Below, in pieces: positions 53,148-61,858 of a stretch of DNA of 64,000 bases (position 1 is the first letter of the stretch; each line of letters starts with the position of its first letter). The DNA is taken from assembly GCF_001280435.1 (NCBI RefSeq), contig NZ_LBIP01000016.1, forward strand, positions 124,001 through 188,000, given 5' to 3'. The position numbers were made by a program, and so were the translations under genes. Source of the DNA: Mangrovimonas xylaniphaga (GTDB taxonomy: Bacteria; Bacteroidota; Bacteroidia; Flavobacteriales; Flavobacteriaceae). The notes under the pieces were generated by a model. The model did no database searches, was not told the DNA's origin, and was given only the letters and a program-made list of their open reading frames with translations.

Positions 53148-54917
53148 ATGAATGAGATTCCAGAAGAACTAAAAAACTTTTACAGCTCAATTGAAGAACT
53201 TAATTCATTTAATATCTGGAATATTCAAAAAAAACTAAAAGCCACTAAAAACATCAAAGGTGATTGGGAAAGGAAACTCATAACTGAAAGAAAATCTCTA
53301 AACTACAACTTAAACAAGGGAGAACTAATAACAAATGTCCAAATAACAGATACCCAAGGACAAATAGTAAGTATTGGACTAGATAAAGTTGATTTAGCAT
53401 ATTTAAAATATCGACTGAAGTCCACAAAAAATTCTTGGTTAAAATCAAGATATGCACATCTTCTTTGGCAAGAAACAAAACATAATAAATTTGCAGAAAT
53501 TGCGATAGAAAATTATAGTCAATCTATCACTATAATACAAGCAGAAGAAGCCAGAGAAATACCAATCATTCTATCTGCCATTTTATTTATAACAAGAAAA
53601 ACAAAAATCAAAATTGAAGAAGCCCAGGAAACCTCCAAATTACTTCTTAACTCATTACCCAATTGGGTAAAACCTTATATTCTTAATACAATACTTGAAA
53701 ACAATATTCTTTCAAAAATCGAATTAGAAAAACTCGCAAAAAGTTTACCTGATTGGGTTGAAATAAATAATCCTGCGTCCTATTCAAGCAATAAAGATAT
53801 GCTTGAAATAGGAATAAGACTTTACAACCTAATATGTATTCCTCTTCATAAACTATACAACCTACTTGCGAAAAATGAAGATTTAATTCTAGACCAGCAT
53901 CCAAAAGATACTGACTTTGTTAAATTCACTACAATTGGTACAAAAGCGAAATATCTTAGGCTCGCAGGAAAATTAGACGAAGCTGAAGAGAACCTAAAAG
54001 AATATTGTAGATTAAAACAAACGGTAAGACTCAATAAAGTAAGCTATCAACTTGATGACAAAGCAACAGAAATGTTCAATGACTATTTGAATATGAAATC
54101 AAATGTCATTCTCGATTTACCTACTGATTCAATCCTTGCTTTTTTTTCAATAAACGAAGATATCTTGGTTGATCCAATAGAGAATACAGAATATTCAAAA
54201 AATTCAATAAAAAACTCAATTAAGAACCTTTTTAGCACAAGTATTTTTGACATAAACAGCAACTTTAAAAACCTCAAAGAGTCAGAAAAAATTGATAAAG
54301 AAATTATTCAAAACTATATAATTACACATAGCATAAAATGTTTCAGCCTATTTTTCAAAGTTTTTGTTGATGGCATAATAAGTGGGAAACTGAATTACTA
54401 TAAAATATTTCAATATTTAGAACTCCACACTTGGTACGGAATGAAATTTAAAAGGTCAATGACACATAATGAAATTGACCAGAATTCTACGTGGTTAACA
54501 ATGTTAGCCCCTGGTATCCATAATTTAATAGCTCAATTTGAACTTTATGTACTTATGAATACAAATAAAATTAACAATTTTATATTAGCGCTAGATTCGT
54601 TAACAATAAAATTTGAAGGAGCCTTACGAGATTTTATTCGCTTATCAGGAGGCAATACATCAACCTCAAAAAATGGAGAGATTAAAGAACAACTTCTAGA
54701 AGAATTACTTGAAAACCCAACAACTCAAGAATATTTCACAATCCAAGATATTGAGTTATTTAAAATTACTTTTACAAGAAAAGGAAAGAATTTGAGAAAT
54801 GATATAGCCCATTCCTTTTTACAATATTCTGATTATCATTTACAAAATGTTTCATTGGTTTTCTTTTGCCTTTTAAGGCTTGGCAAATACACCTTTGAAG
54901 AAGGAGCCACCAAATAA
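53148..54917 (+). CDS. DUF4209-like protein with HEPN-type RNxxxH motif
   Basis: A 589-residue, very AT-rich protein. The N-terminal two thirds are helical repeats. The C-terminal domain (about 450-585) matches the DUF4209 pattern: FEGALRDFIRLSGGNTS, a linker, then LFKITFTRKGKNLRNDIAHSF with Arg550-Asn551-x-x-x-His555, the RNase motif of HEPN domains. HEPN proteins often cleave RNA in defence or toxin systems, and DUF4209 proteins are scattered and mobile. It stands alone, outside the tRNA-Ser element, between the exporter and a 2H phosphoesterase. Its composition differs from both neighbours, which suggests a separate acquisition. Confidence 0.65.
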   Translation: MNEIPEELKNFYSSIEELNSFNIWNIQKKLKATKNIKGDWERKLITERKSLNYNLNKGELITNVQITDTQGQIVSIGLDKVDLAYLKYRLKSTKNSWLKSRYAHLLWQETKHNKFAEIAIENYSQSITIIQAEEAREIPIILSAILFITRKTKIKIEEAQETSKLLLNSLPNWVKPYILNTILENNILSKIELEKLAKSLPDWVEINNPASYSSNKDMLEIGIRLYNLICIPLHKLYNLLAKNEDLILDQHPKDTDFVKFTTIGTKAKYLRLAGKLDEAEENLKEYCRLKQTVRLNKVSYQLDDKATEMFNDYLNMKSNVILDLPTDSILAFFSINEDILVDPIENTEYSKNSIKNSIKNLFSTSIFDINSNFKNLKESEKIDKEIIQNYIITHSIKCFSLFFKVFVDGIISGKLNYYKIFQYLELHTWYGMKFKRSMTHNEIDQNSTWLTMLAPGIHNLIAQFELYVLMNTNKINNFILALDSLTIKFEGALRDFIRLSGGNTSTSKNGEIKEQLLEELLENPTTQEYFTIQDIELFKITFTRKGKNLRNDIAHSFLQYSDYHLQNVSLVFFCLLRLGKYTFEEGATK

Positions 54918-55012
54918 TACTTGAATATTTTTATTAAAAAGGGGCACCTTAATATTATTTGTTAAATACACATAACGCAGCTTGAAAGCTTCCAATTCAG
55001 ATAAAATATATC

Positions 55013-55558
55013 TTACCCCAACGCTATACGATGCTCCCAACCCCAAGTATTATGTTCTGGCCTTGACAGCAGGATGAGTTCACTCACTTCAAACTCCTTG
55101 AAATACTTTACATCCTTAAACAATTTAAAGCTTTTATGAAGTGTTGCGCTATCCCTTGTTTTAGCAATGGTGAGGTGTGGCGTTTTGGAAACAATTAAAG
55201 AGCTCAGCTCCCTTTGTAGATTCCTTTCCCACAACAACTTTAGTTGCGCCAGCAAGTGGTCAAATTCTTTAGACGGACTCACTTTTAACAGCAATACGTT
55301 TGAGCCCTTTTCAAACATATCAAAGCCTTCAATGGCCATTTTAAATTTCTTGGTCTTAGACAAGCTCGCAAAACACTTAATCAAAAAAGGTTCATATTGA
55401 ACATCCATTTTAAACTGTACCAAGGTAATGTGCGGTTTGGATTTTGAATATTGAAGCGGCCCAAAAAGCTCTATAAATTGCGTTTTAAAAGCAGTCACTT
55501 CCTCATAAATGGGACTGGGCGGCACGATACGCAAATTGTATATTATTACTTCAGACAT
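55013..55558 (-). CDS. 2'-5' RNA ligase / 2H phosphoesterase superfamily protein
   Basis: A 181-residue protein with the two H-x-T-x motifs that define the 2H superfamily: KPHITLVQF near residue 43 and TPHLTIAKT near 128. Each sits in one half of the pseudo-symmetric fold. Members act on 2',3'-cyclic phosphates or 2'-5' linkages in RNA and nucleotides. The exact substrate is unknown. It lies 17 bases downstream of the luciferase-like gene on the same strand and is probably co-transcribed with it. Confidence 0.85.
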   Translation of the reverse strand: MSEVIIYNLRIVPPSPIYEEVTAFKTQFIELFGPLQYSKSKPHITLVQFKMDVQYEPFLIKCFASLSKTKKFKMAIEGFDMFEKGSNVLLLKVSPSKEFDHLLAQLKLLWERNLQRELSSLIVSKTPHLTIAKTRDSATLHKSFKLFKDVKYFKEFEVSELILLSRPEHNTWGWEHRIALG

Positions 55559-55575
55559 GGTCCTTAAAGTTTCCT

Positions 55576-56592
55576 TTATCCAAGCGCTACACAGAGCTCC
55601 TGCATCACCTCTGCAAATTTCTCCAAAGAATACAACCTGTCGTTGATATCGTAGACATTGGTTGATATAATAAGCTCGTCTGCCTGGGTTTGCTTTAAAA
55701 AGGCGGCCACCTGTTTCTTCACGGTCGCTTTGCTTCCCACAAAACTGTATTTGATCATGTTTAGAATGGAAGGGTGCTGCATGATTTCCTTTAAATCTGG
55801 AGTCATCTCTGTAGGTGGATTCAAATAATCGCGCTTCCCTGTAAACATCCCAACAATCATCCGCAAAGACGAGGTCTGCAAGCGTTGGGCTGCTTCATCT
55901 GTATCAGCGATAATCACATTAACTCCTGCAATAACGTAAGGAGTTTCCAAAACTTCCGAGGGGATAAATTGTGCTCTATAAATAGCCAGGGCCTCATCTA
56001 AATGCGCTGTTGCAAAATGACTGGCAAATGCATAGGGCAACCCTTTTCTAGACGCCAAATGGGCACTATCTGTACTGGAACCCAAAATATAAATGGGCAC
56101 TTCTACTCCTTCGGCTACCACCGCCCTCACCTTTGCAGTTTCATTGTGCTTTGAAAAGAACCCTTGTATTTGCTCTACATCATTTGGAAAGGAATGCGAG
56201 GCCTGTAAAAAATCGGACTTTATGGCCATGGCCGTGTCACGATCGGTTCCTGGAGCTCTTCCCAATCCCAAATCTATACGATTGGGATATAAATTCCCAA
56301 GGGTTCCAAATTGCTCCGCGACAATTAATGGAGAGTGATTGGGCAACATTACCCCTCCAGATCCTACACGTATTTTTGAAGTTTGTTGGGCTACATACCC
56401 TATCAATACCGTTGGGGCGTTACTTCCTACGGCCATCATATTATGGTGTTCGGCAAACCAAATTCGGGTATAGCCCAAGACTTCCGCCTTTTGTGCCAAA
56501 GCCACCGCATTTTTATAAGTTTGTTGAACCGATTGTCCTTTAGATATCAATGCCAATTCCAAAATGGAATAGGCCGTTTGTTTTGTATTCAT
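55576..56592 (-). CDS. LLM-class flavin-dependent oxidoreductase (luciferase-like)
   Basis: Bacterial-luciferase-like monooxygenase (338 residues) with the TIM-barrel pattern of the family: YSILELALISKGQ, TRIWFAEHHNM (flavin-site EHH), VGSGGVMLPNHSPLIVAEQFGTL and RIDLGLGRAPGTD. It probably uses FMNH2 supplied by a reductase. It resembles the short YhbW-like group of unknown physiological substrate. Normal length. The 2H phosphoesterase gene follows after 17 bases. Confidence 0.92.
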   Translation of the reverse strand: MNTKQTAYSILELALISKGQSVQQTYKNAVALAQKAEVLGYTRIWFAEHHNMMAVGSNAPTVLIGYVAQQTSKIRVGSGGVMLPNHSPLIVAEQFGTLGNLYPNRIDLGLGRAPGTDRDTAMAIKSDFLQASHSFPNDVEQIQGFFSKHNETAKVRAVVAEGVEVPIYILGSSTDSAHLASRKGLPYAFASHFATAHLDEALAIYRAQFIPSEVLETPYVIAGVNVIIADTDEAAQRLQTSSLRMIVGMFTGKRDYLNPPTEMTPDLKEIMQHPSILNMIKYSFVGSKATVKKQVAAFLKQTQADELIISTNVYDINDRLYSLEKFAEVMQELCVALG

Positions 56593-56731
56593 TCGTTTTA
56601 ATTATTCGGGTGAAACCGTGATGAAAACCACGATTCAAAAGCTTCATAAAGTTGTAAAAAGGAGTCGTAAATCTTTCTGTAAATTACACACCAAACCAAA
56701 AAAGATATAACAATTTGGGAAAGAAATATTT

Positions 56732-57112
56732 CTATTTCTGTGAGACCAACTCGTAATCTTTTCTAGATTGTTTGATGTCACCAATATTGTCTTTAGACCA
56801 TGCCACCAAACTATGGATATGTGGCAATAAAGAGCTACCCCTTTCCGTCAACTCGTATTCCACTTTTGGTGGAACCTGAGGGTAAATGGTACGTTTCACC
56901 AATCCATCGGCTTCCAGACTTTTCAAGGTCACACTCAGCATTTTTTGGGAGATGCTCACTATATAGTTATGCAATTCATTAAACCGCAATACTTTTTCTT
57001 CTTCCAAAATCAGTAAAATCAACAACGACCATTTATCACCAATCCTATCCAATACATTTCTAACCGGACATTCTTCCACATTACTGTATTTTTTTAAATT
57101 TTCTTTTTCCAT
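56732..57112 (-). CDS. HxlR-family winged-helix regulator
   Basis: A 126-residue HxlR/YtfH-type regulator. The family cysteine is in EECPVRNVLDRIGDKWSLLILLIL (Cys15), followed by LRFNELHNYIVSISQKMLSVTLKSLEADGLVKR, the winged helix, and YELTERGSSLLP. It is divergent from the qorB-like gene, as the related ytfH-qorB and yodB-type pairs are. Redox or quinone sensing through the cysteine is known in this family (YodB, QorR) and is inferred here. Two palindromes in the shared promoter region are candidate operators. Confidence 0.92.
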   Translation of the reverse strand: MEKENLKKYSNVEECPVRNVLDRIGDKWSLLILLILEEEKVLRFNELHNYIVSISQKMLSVTLKSLEADGLVKRTIYPQVPPKVEYELTERGSSLLPHIHSLVAWSKDNIGDIKQSRKDYELVSQK

Positions 57113-57132
57113 ACAAGCCTGATTATTACTAT

Positions 57133-57152
57133 TACTAACTTCAAAGTAAGTA
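57133..57152. promoter_or_regulatory. HxlR-type operator candidate, hxlR side
   Basis: TACTAACTT and AAGTAAGTA form a 20-base near-palindrome with one mismatch pair, 21 bases upstream of the hxlR start. It shares the ACTAACT half-site with the second palindrome at 57204. Confidence 0.5.
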
Positions 57153-57172
57153 TTTAACAGAAACGCAACCTA

Positions 57173-57203
57173 TTGCATATTAAAAACTTACACAGTAACT
57201 TTG
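57173..57203 (+). promoter_or_regulatory. Promoter of the qorB-like gene
   Basis: TTG (57173-57175), a 20-base spacer and TAACTTTG (57196-57203) match the Bacteroidota consensus. The operator palindrome begins on the next base. Confidence 0.7.
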
Positions 57204-57220
57204 ACTAACTAAAAGTTAGT
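57204..57220. promoter_or_regulatory. Operator candidate at the qorB-like transcription start
   Basis: ACTAACT-AAA-AGTTAGT is a perfect 7-bp inverted repeat abutting the minus-7 element. It would cover the start of transcription, a classical repressor position. Confidence 0.6.
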
Positions 57221-57272
57221 TAACAACTTTTATAAATCAAATATACAACAGAAACTTTAATATACAAACATT

Positions 57273-58115
57273 ATGAAAATAGGTATTACAGGTGCTACTG
57301 GTCAATTAGGAAGATTAGTTGTACAGGAACTATTAAAAAGAGAACTACCTGAGAATCTAGTAGCCTTGGTGCGTTCTACAGATAAAGCTAAAAATTTAGG
57401 TATCGAAGCACGTGAATTCAACTATGATGATCCTTCAAGTTTAGAAATGGCTCTAAAAGGCATTGATAGATTGGTTTTTATTTCGGCTAACGAAATAGGT
57501 CAACGGGCACGCCAACACCAAAATGTTATAAATGCTGCTAAAAAATCAAACGTTAATTGGATTGTATACACCAGTTTGCTGCGAGCAGACACCTCTACTT
57601 TAAGTTTGGCAGGTGAACATGTTGCCACAGAAGAGGCTCTCAAAGAATCAGGTATTGATACTACCATTTTACGTAATGGCTGGTATTCTGAAAACTACAC
57701 TGCTTCTATCCCCAATGCCTTAGAAAATGGCGCTTTTATTGGTAGTGCAGGAAACGGAAAAATATCTTCGGCAGCTAGATTGGATTATGCAGAAGCTTTA
57801 GCTATAGTTATTACAGATGAGAGCTACAAGGATAAAACCTTAGAGCTTGGAGGCGACCAAAGCTATACTTTAACAGAACTCGCCGAAGAAATATCCAAAC
57901 AATCAGGAAAAACCATTCCTTACACTAATCTTCCTGAAGCAGAATACGCCGGTATCCTATCGCAAGTAGGTGTTCCAGAAGGTCTCGCCAAAGGATTAGC
58001 CAGTTGGGACGTGTCTGCTTCCAAAGGTGACCTGTTTGACGAGACCCATCAATTGTCTAAGCTGTTGGGTAGGCCCACCACTTCTTTAGAGCAATCGGTA
58101 AAGCAAGCACTTTAA
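57273..58115 (+). CDS. NmrA/SDR-family NAD(P)H:quinone oxidoreductase, QorB-like
   Basis: A 280-residue atypical short-chain dehydrogenase. The Rossmann motif GATGQLG (7-13) is at the N-terminus, followed by VRSTDKAKNLG for NADP binding, VYTSLLRADTS, and TILRNGWYSENY, which is characteristic of QorB/NmrA-like proteins. QorB enzymes reduce quinones with NADPH. Divergent pairing with an hxlR gene supports a quinone or electrophile stress role. The promoter and an overlapping palindrome are well formed, so repression by HxlR is likely. A hairpin terminator closes the gene. Confidence 0.92.
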   Translation: MKIGITGATGQLGRLVVQELLKRELPENLVALVRSTDKAKNLGIEAREFNYDDPSSLEMALKGIDRLVFISANEIGQRARQHQNVINAAKKSNVNWIVYTSLLRADTSTLSLAGEHVATEEALKESGIDTTILRNGWYSENYTASIPNALENGAFIGSAGNGKISSAARLDYAEALAIVITDESYKDKTLELGGDQSYTLTELAEEISKQSGKTIPYTNLPEAEYAGILSQVGVPEGLAKGLASWDVSASKGDLFDETHQLSKLLGRPTTSLEQSVKQAL

Positions 58116-58124
58116 ACATTACAT

Positions 58125-58154
58125 AAAAAGGGTTCCTATTACGGAATCCTTTTT
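58125..58154 (+). terminator. Terminator of the qorB-like gene
   Basis: AAAAAGGGTTCC and GGAATCCTTTTT form a 12-bp stem (one G-T pair) with a 6-base loop, ending in T-run, 10 bases after the stop. Confidence 0.8.
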
Positions 58155-58210
58155 GTATATTTCTAGTATTGACCAAGCTATACGTTAAGCTGATTTCAAT
58201 TGGTTATAAA

Positions 58211-59044
58211 ATGAATAAACTGTTCCATATTTTTAAAGTTGATGCCGCCGAGGCCCAGAAAATTGCCTCGAACCCCAATGATCCACACAATCATGATTTT
58301 GAGGAGCTCCTCATTGGTGTCGAAGGCCAATTGGAACATTTTATAGACTTCAGTTCCAAAACTGTAGAAGCACCTTTTGTAAGTTTTATAACCAAAGGCA
58401 AAGTGCATCGTGTCATTCCCAAAGCTGTCAATGGCCGCTGTGATATTTGGGGCATTCGCTTTAAAAGTGAATTTATCCCAGAAACCACATTTCAACTTTA
58501 TTCGCTTTACCACAACCAGGCCAACTTAAAACTCAATAAAGATTACTGTACACAACGCTTGGTATCGCTTTGTGAAATGATTTACGAAGAAACCAAACAA
58601 GAAACTCCAAATTATGCTATTATCAGGCAGCTTCTAAGTGTCGTCTTTACCATGATAGAAATAGAGCGCAAAAAAGCGGACAATTCCAACGAGTCTCTTG
58701 AAAAAACACAAAATACCACCTTCAAGAATTTTCTAACCATTCTAGAGGACAACTACCATCGGCCTGTTGGTGTAGAATTTTATGCGGAAAAGCTCTTTAT
58801 GTCCTCACGCAACCTCAACATGATCTGTCAAAACATCATGGAGCAAAGCGTATCGGAACTTATTGAGACCAGAAAACTCATTGAGGCCAAAAACTTGCTC
58901 ATCTCCACAGACAAAACCATTTCAGAAATAGCCTATGATTTGGGCTATAACGAGAATTCATACTTCTCTAATGTCTTCAAAAAGAAGTCTGGACAATCGC
59001 CAAGCGAATTTAGAGACGACATGAAAAAACTATTGGTTTCCTAA
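58211..59044 (+). CDS. AraC-family transcriptional regulator
   Basis: A 277-residue regulator from the ATG (MNKLFHIFKVDA). A TTG 14 codons earlier extends the frame but gives an unlikely N-terminus. The N-terminal cupin-like sensor has HNHDFEELLIGVEGQLEHFIDF and FITKGKVHRVIP. The C-terminal double helix-turn-helix (about 180-275) has VEFYAEKLFMSSRNLNMIC and the AraC signature ISEIAYDLGYNENSYFSNVFKKKSGQSPSEFR. It lies upstream of the SnoaL/YceI/YgiD gene group, which it may control. This is inferred from position. Confidence 0.92.
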   Translation: MNKLFHIFKVDAAEAQKIASNPNDPHNHDFEELLIGVEGQLEHFIDFSSKTVEAPFVSFITKGKVHRVIPKAVNGRCDIWGIRFKSEFIPETTFQLYSLYHNQANLKLNKDYCTQRLVSLCEMIYEETKQETPNYAIIRQLLSVVFTMIEIERKKADNSNESLEKTQNTTFKNFLTILEDNYHRPVGVEFYAEKLFMSSRNLNMICQNIMEQSVSELIETRKLIEAKNLLISTDKTISEIAYDLGYNENSYFSNVFKKKSGQSPSEFRDDMKKLLVS

Positions 59045-59142
59045 TTCTACAATCCTATTTCCGAATAGTGTAACAACTTAACCCCTTATTGTTTTCATCT
59101 TTGTATCAGCAATTTAATCAGCTAAAAATAAAATGATTACAC

Positions 59143-59730
59143 ATGAAAACAACATTCAAAAATTCAAGAATTCTAACAATCGTTACGCTAGTATACGCAA
59201 CATTGTTTAGCAGTTGTTCCCACAACAACACCAACGAACTTCAAACTAAAATAGACAAGTTAGAGGCTGAATTACAAAGCTATAAAGCACAAGAAGCTCA
59301 AATACAACAACGGCTAGCTACTTTTGACACATTAGACTTTGAGTATTTTACCAATCAAGAATGGGACAAATTTAGTCATAGCCATACGGACGATATTGTG
59401 GTGTACAATGCAGACGGAAGTACTACAAAAGGGTTGTACTCATCACATATTGACGATTTAAAACCTATGTTCATTTTTGCTCCCGACACAAAAATTGAAA
59501 AGCATCCTGTACGCTTTGGCAGTGGCGATTGGACTGCGGTAATAGGTGAATTGAAAGGAACCTTTTCAGAACCAATGCCTATTGGTGATGGAAAAACCAT
59601 ACCTCCTACTGGCAAAAAATTCAAATTGAGAATGGCAACCATAGGCCATTGGAAAGATGGCAAAATGATTGAAGAATACTTATTCTATGACAATCAAGAT
59701 TTTATGAGACAAATAGGACTTGTTCAATAA
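59143..59730 (+). CDS. SnoaL-like ester-cyclase-family lipoprotein
   Basis: A 195-residue predicted lipoprotein. The N-terminus ends in LFSSC (Cys25), followed by a short coiled coil (NELQTKIDKLEAELQSYKAQEAQIQQRL). The rest is an NTF2/SnoaL-like fold: FDTLDFEYFTNQEWDKFSHSHTDDIVVYNADGSTTKG, then KHPVRFGSGDWTAVIGELKGTFS and RMATIGHWKDGKMIEEYLFYDNQDFMRQIGL. Proteins of this type are isomerase/cyclase-like or purely ligand-binding. Activity here is unknown. It precedes the yceI-like and ygiD genes on the same strand. Confidence 0.85.
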   Translation: MKTTFKNSRILTIVTLVYATLFSSCSHNNTNELQTKIDKLEAELQSYKAQEAQIQQRLATFDTLDFEYFTNQEWDKFSHSHTDDIVVYNADGSTTKGLYSSHIDDLKPMFIFAPDTKIEKHPVRFGSGDWTAVIGELKGTFSEPMPIGDGKTIPPTGKKFKLRMATIGHWKDGKMIEEYLFYDNQDFMRQIGLVQ

Positions 59731-59781
59731 CACATAAAACATATCAAATAAACTAGAAACAGTAATTAAAATTTTTATCAA

Positions 59782-60309
59782 ATGGCAACAACAAAATGGG
59801 TTATCGACCCCACACACAGCGACATAGGTTTTAAAGTAAAACACTTGATGATTTCCTATGTAAAAGGAACATTTACCAATTATGAAGCAAGTATCGAAGG
59901 TGAAGATTTCTCTTCATCTCCTTTAGAAGTTTCTATTGAAGCAGCCTCAATTTCAACCCACAATCCTGAAAGGGATGCCCACTTAAAAAGCGCCGACTTT
60001 TTTGATGTGGAGCAGTATAAATTCATTACCTTTAAAAGTACCTCCTTTACAAAAGTGGATGATGCTTACGAACTGGAAGGCCTACTAACCATAAAAGACG
60101 TGACCAAAACCGTCAGTTTATATGTAGAATATGGAGGTACCAATAAAGATCCTTGGGGCAACGAAAAACTGGCCTTTGAAATCACAGGAAAAATCAACCG
60201 TAAAGATTTTGGACTTAACTGGAACGCGGCTTTGGAAACTGGAGGCGTATTGGTTGGTGAAGATGTAAAAATAATGGTCGAAGTGCAATTTGTAAAGCAA
60301 GTTTTATAA
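59782..60309 (+). CDS. YceI-family lipid-binding-like protein
   Basis: A 175-residue lipocalin-like YceI protein without a signal peptide. Family features are WVIDPTHSDIGFKVKHLMISYVKGTF at the start, HNPERDAHLKSADFFDVEQYKFITFKS in the middle and INRKDFGLNWN near the end. YceI proteins bind isoprenoid-like lipids in an elongated barrel. Here it is probably cytoplasmic. It lies 12 bases before ygiD, so the two are likely co-transcribed, perhaps in a quinone or stress response with the neighbouring redox genes. Confidence 0.93.
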   Translation: MATTKWVIDPTHSDIGFKVKHLMISYVKGTFTNYEASIEGEDFSSSPLEVSIEAASISTHNPERDAHLKSADFFDVEQYKFITFKSTSFTKVDDAYELEGLLTIKDVTKTVSLYVEYGGTNKDPWGNEKLAFEITGKINRKDFGLNWNAALETGGVLVGEDVKIMVEVQFVKQVL

Positions 60310-60321
60310 ATTGTTTAGGGA

Positions 60322-61209
60322 ATGGAAAGAACGAAATTCTTAAAATCCTTGGCGTTATTACCTTTAATAAGTGCTAGCATGAATTTGAAAGATTTAAATA
60401 AAATGACCTCATCCTTGGGTAATACAGGCAAAATGCCTGTATTGTTCCTAGGGCACGGTAGCCCCATGAATGCCATTGAAGAAAATGAGTTTGTACAGGC
60501 CTTTAGAAAATTAGGTCAAGAGCTCATTCGTCCCAATGCCATTCTTTGTATTTCGGCGCACTGGGAAACTAAAGGCACCTTTGTTACGTCTATGCAACAT
60601 CCGCCTACCATCCACGATTTTGGTGGGTTTCCGCAAGCATTGTTCGACGTGCAATATTCAGCACCCGGTAGCCCAGAACTGGCGCAGGAAACCAAAAACC
60701 TAATAACCAAAACCAACGTTGGTTTGGATGAAAAATGGGGATTGGACCACGGTGCTTGGAGTGTTATTAAACATCTGTACCCCAATGCAGATATCCCTGT
60801 AATACAAATGAGTATTGATTATTCGCAACCACCAAGTTATCATTATGAATTGGCCAAGGAAATTCAAAAGCTGCGCCACAAGGGGGTATTGATTATAGGA
60901 AGTGGCAATATGGTACACAATCTGCGAAAAGTGGCCTGGAACAGATTGAATGAAGAGTTTGCCTATGATTGGGCTTTAGAGGCTAACGAAAAAATGAAAA
61001 GCTATATTTTGGATGATAATCATCAGAACCTTATCAACTTTAGATCTCAAGGAAAAGCCTTTGATTTGGCCATTCCTACACCAGAGCATTATTTACCTCT
61101 GCTCTACACTTTGGCCTTAAAGGACAAGAATGAAGAGGTTACCCTGTTTAATGACAAACCCGTAGGTGGTTCCTTGACCATGACGTCTTTAAAAATTGAA
61201 ACTGTTTAA
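60322..61209 (+). CDS. ygiD: 4,5-DOPA-extradiol-dioxygenase-like protein
   Basis: A 295-residue LigB-superfamily extradiol dioxygenase of the YgiD/DODA type. Metal-ligand contexts are visible: LFLGHGSPMNA, CISAHWETKGTF and HDFGGFPQALFDVQYSAPGSPELA, then GLDHGAWSVI and SGNMVHNLRK. YgiD uses a divalent metal to open catechol rings. The natural substrate is unclear. A hydrophobic N-terminal stretch (SLALLPLISASMNL) could be a signal-like segment, which is unusual for a cytoplasmic enzyme. It is followed by a bidirectional terminator. Confidence 0.92.
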   Translation: MERTKFLKSLALLPLISASMNLKDLNKMTSSLGNTGKMPVLFLGHGSPMNAIEENEFVQAFRKLGQELIRPNAILCISAHWETKGTFVTSMQHPPTIHDFGGFPQALFDVQYSAPGSPELAQETKNLITKTNVGLDEKWGLDHGAWSVIKHLYPNADIPVIQMSIDYSQPPSYHYELAKEIQKLRHKGVLIIGSGNMVHNLRKVAWNRLNEEFAYDWALEANEKMKSYILDDNHQNLINFRSQGKAFDLAIPTPEHYLPLLYTLALKDKNEEVTLFNDKPVGGSLTMTSLKIETV

Positions 61210-61261
61210 GAAGCTTTCAGTTCATAAAAAAACAAGAGTATCTAGCTCTTTCTTTTATAAA

Positions 61262-61289
61262 AAAACGCCCACTGTACAGTGGGCGTTTT
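61262..61289. terminator. Bidirectional terminator (perfect 28-bp palindrome)
   Basis: AAAACGCCCACTGT and ACAGTGGGCGTTTT are exact reverse complements with A- and T-runs at the ends, placed between ygiD and the convergent DUF2892 gene. Confidence 0.9.
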
Positions 61290-61312
61290 GCAGTAACCAA
61301 AAACAACCGTTA

Positions 61313-61522
61313 TTACTTAGAAGCGCAACAATCGCCTTCTTTCTTTACACCAAATTTAGAGAGGATGTCCTCCATCAAACACCATTTGGTAATTCCAGAC
61401 TGCAACAAGTTGGCCCCTACAAATAAGGTAAACCATAACCAATTTTCGTTTACAAACATGCCAAGCAATACGCTAATAATTATAAACGTCCCTGCAATAA
61501 CACGGATATATCTATTCATCAT
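61313..61522 (-). CDS. DUF2892 (YgaP-type) membrane protein
   Basis: A 69-residue protein with two hydrophobic helices (IRVIAGTFIIISVLLGMFV and WLWFTLFVGANLLQSGIT), then a C-terminal segment ending KWCLMEDILSKFGVKKEGDCCASK. This is the YgaP-transmembrane / DUF2892 pattern, often linked to sulfur transfer, metal stress or RND pumps. Two adjacent ATG codons are possible starts. It lies 18 bases downstream of the PII-like gene on the same strand and is probably the last gene of the efflux operon. Confidence 0.85.
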   Translation of the reverse strand: MMNRYIRVIAGTFIIISVLLGMFVNENWLWFTLFVGANLLQSGITKWCLMEDILSKFGVKKEGDCCASK

Positions 61523-61540
61523 AACTTTATATTTTTAGTG

Positions 61541-61846
61541 TTAAATACTCTTTTCTATAGGAATAACAATCGCCCTTATTGGGTTATTGGTTTCCATATT
61601 ACTGTTGAATTCCTGAATCAACTTAAACAATAGATCTATATTGGCCTCTTCTGTAAAAGAGAAGAACAAAATGGACTCATTTCCGCTGGATTCTCCTGGA
61701 AACCAACTGCTGGTAGCCAATACAGCGGGTACGTTTTTATAACCATCAATATCCGAACTACTAAAACTCTCAATATTGGCTTGCCTAAAGAGTTTTAAGA
61801 CGTCTTTTTGAAAGTCTTCTACAGCCGTAACTATTACTAATTTCAT
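61541..61846 (-). CDS. PII-like signalling protein linked to RND efflux
   Basis: A 101-residue protein with the alternating beta-alpha-beta pattern of PII/CutA-like ferredoxin folds: KLVIVTAVEDFQKDVLKLFRQANIESFSSSDIDGY, then ILFFSFTEEANIDLLFKLIQEFN and IRAIVIPIEKSI (compare the PII ending VFVLPVEE). The uridylylated-tyrosine T-loop of classical GlnB is absent. PII-like proteins of a distinct group are known to sit beside RND-type efflux genes. Here it follows the RND permease by 12 bases. Its ligand is unknown. Confidence 0.65.
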   Translation of the reverse strand: MKLVIVTAVEDFQKDVLKLFRQANIESFSSSDIDGYKNVPAVLATSSWFPGESSGNESILFFSFTEEANIDLLFKLIQEFNSNMETNNPIRAIVIPIEKSI

Positions 61847-61858
61847 TTCCTGTGTTTT

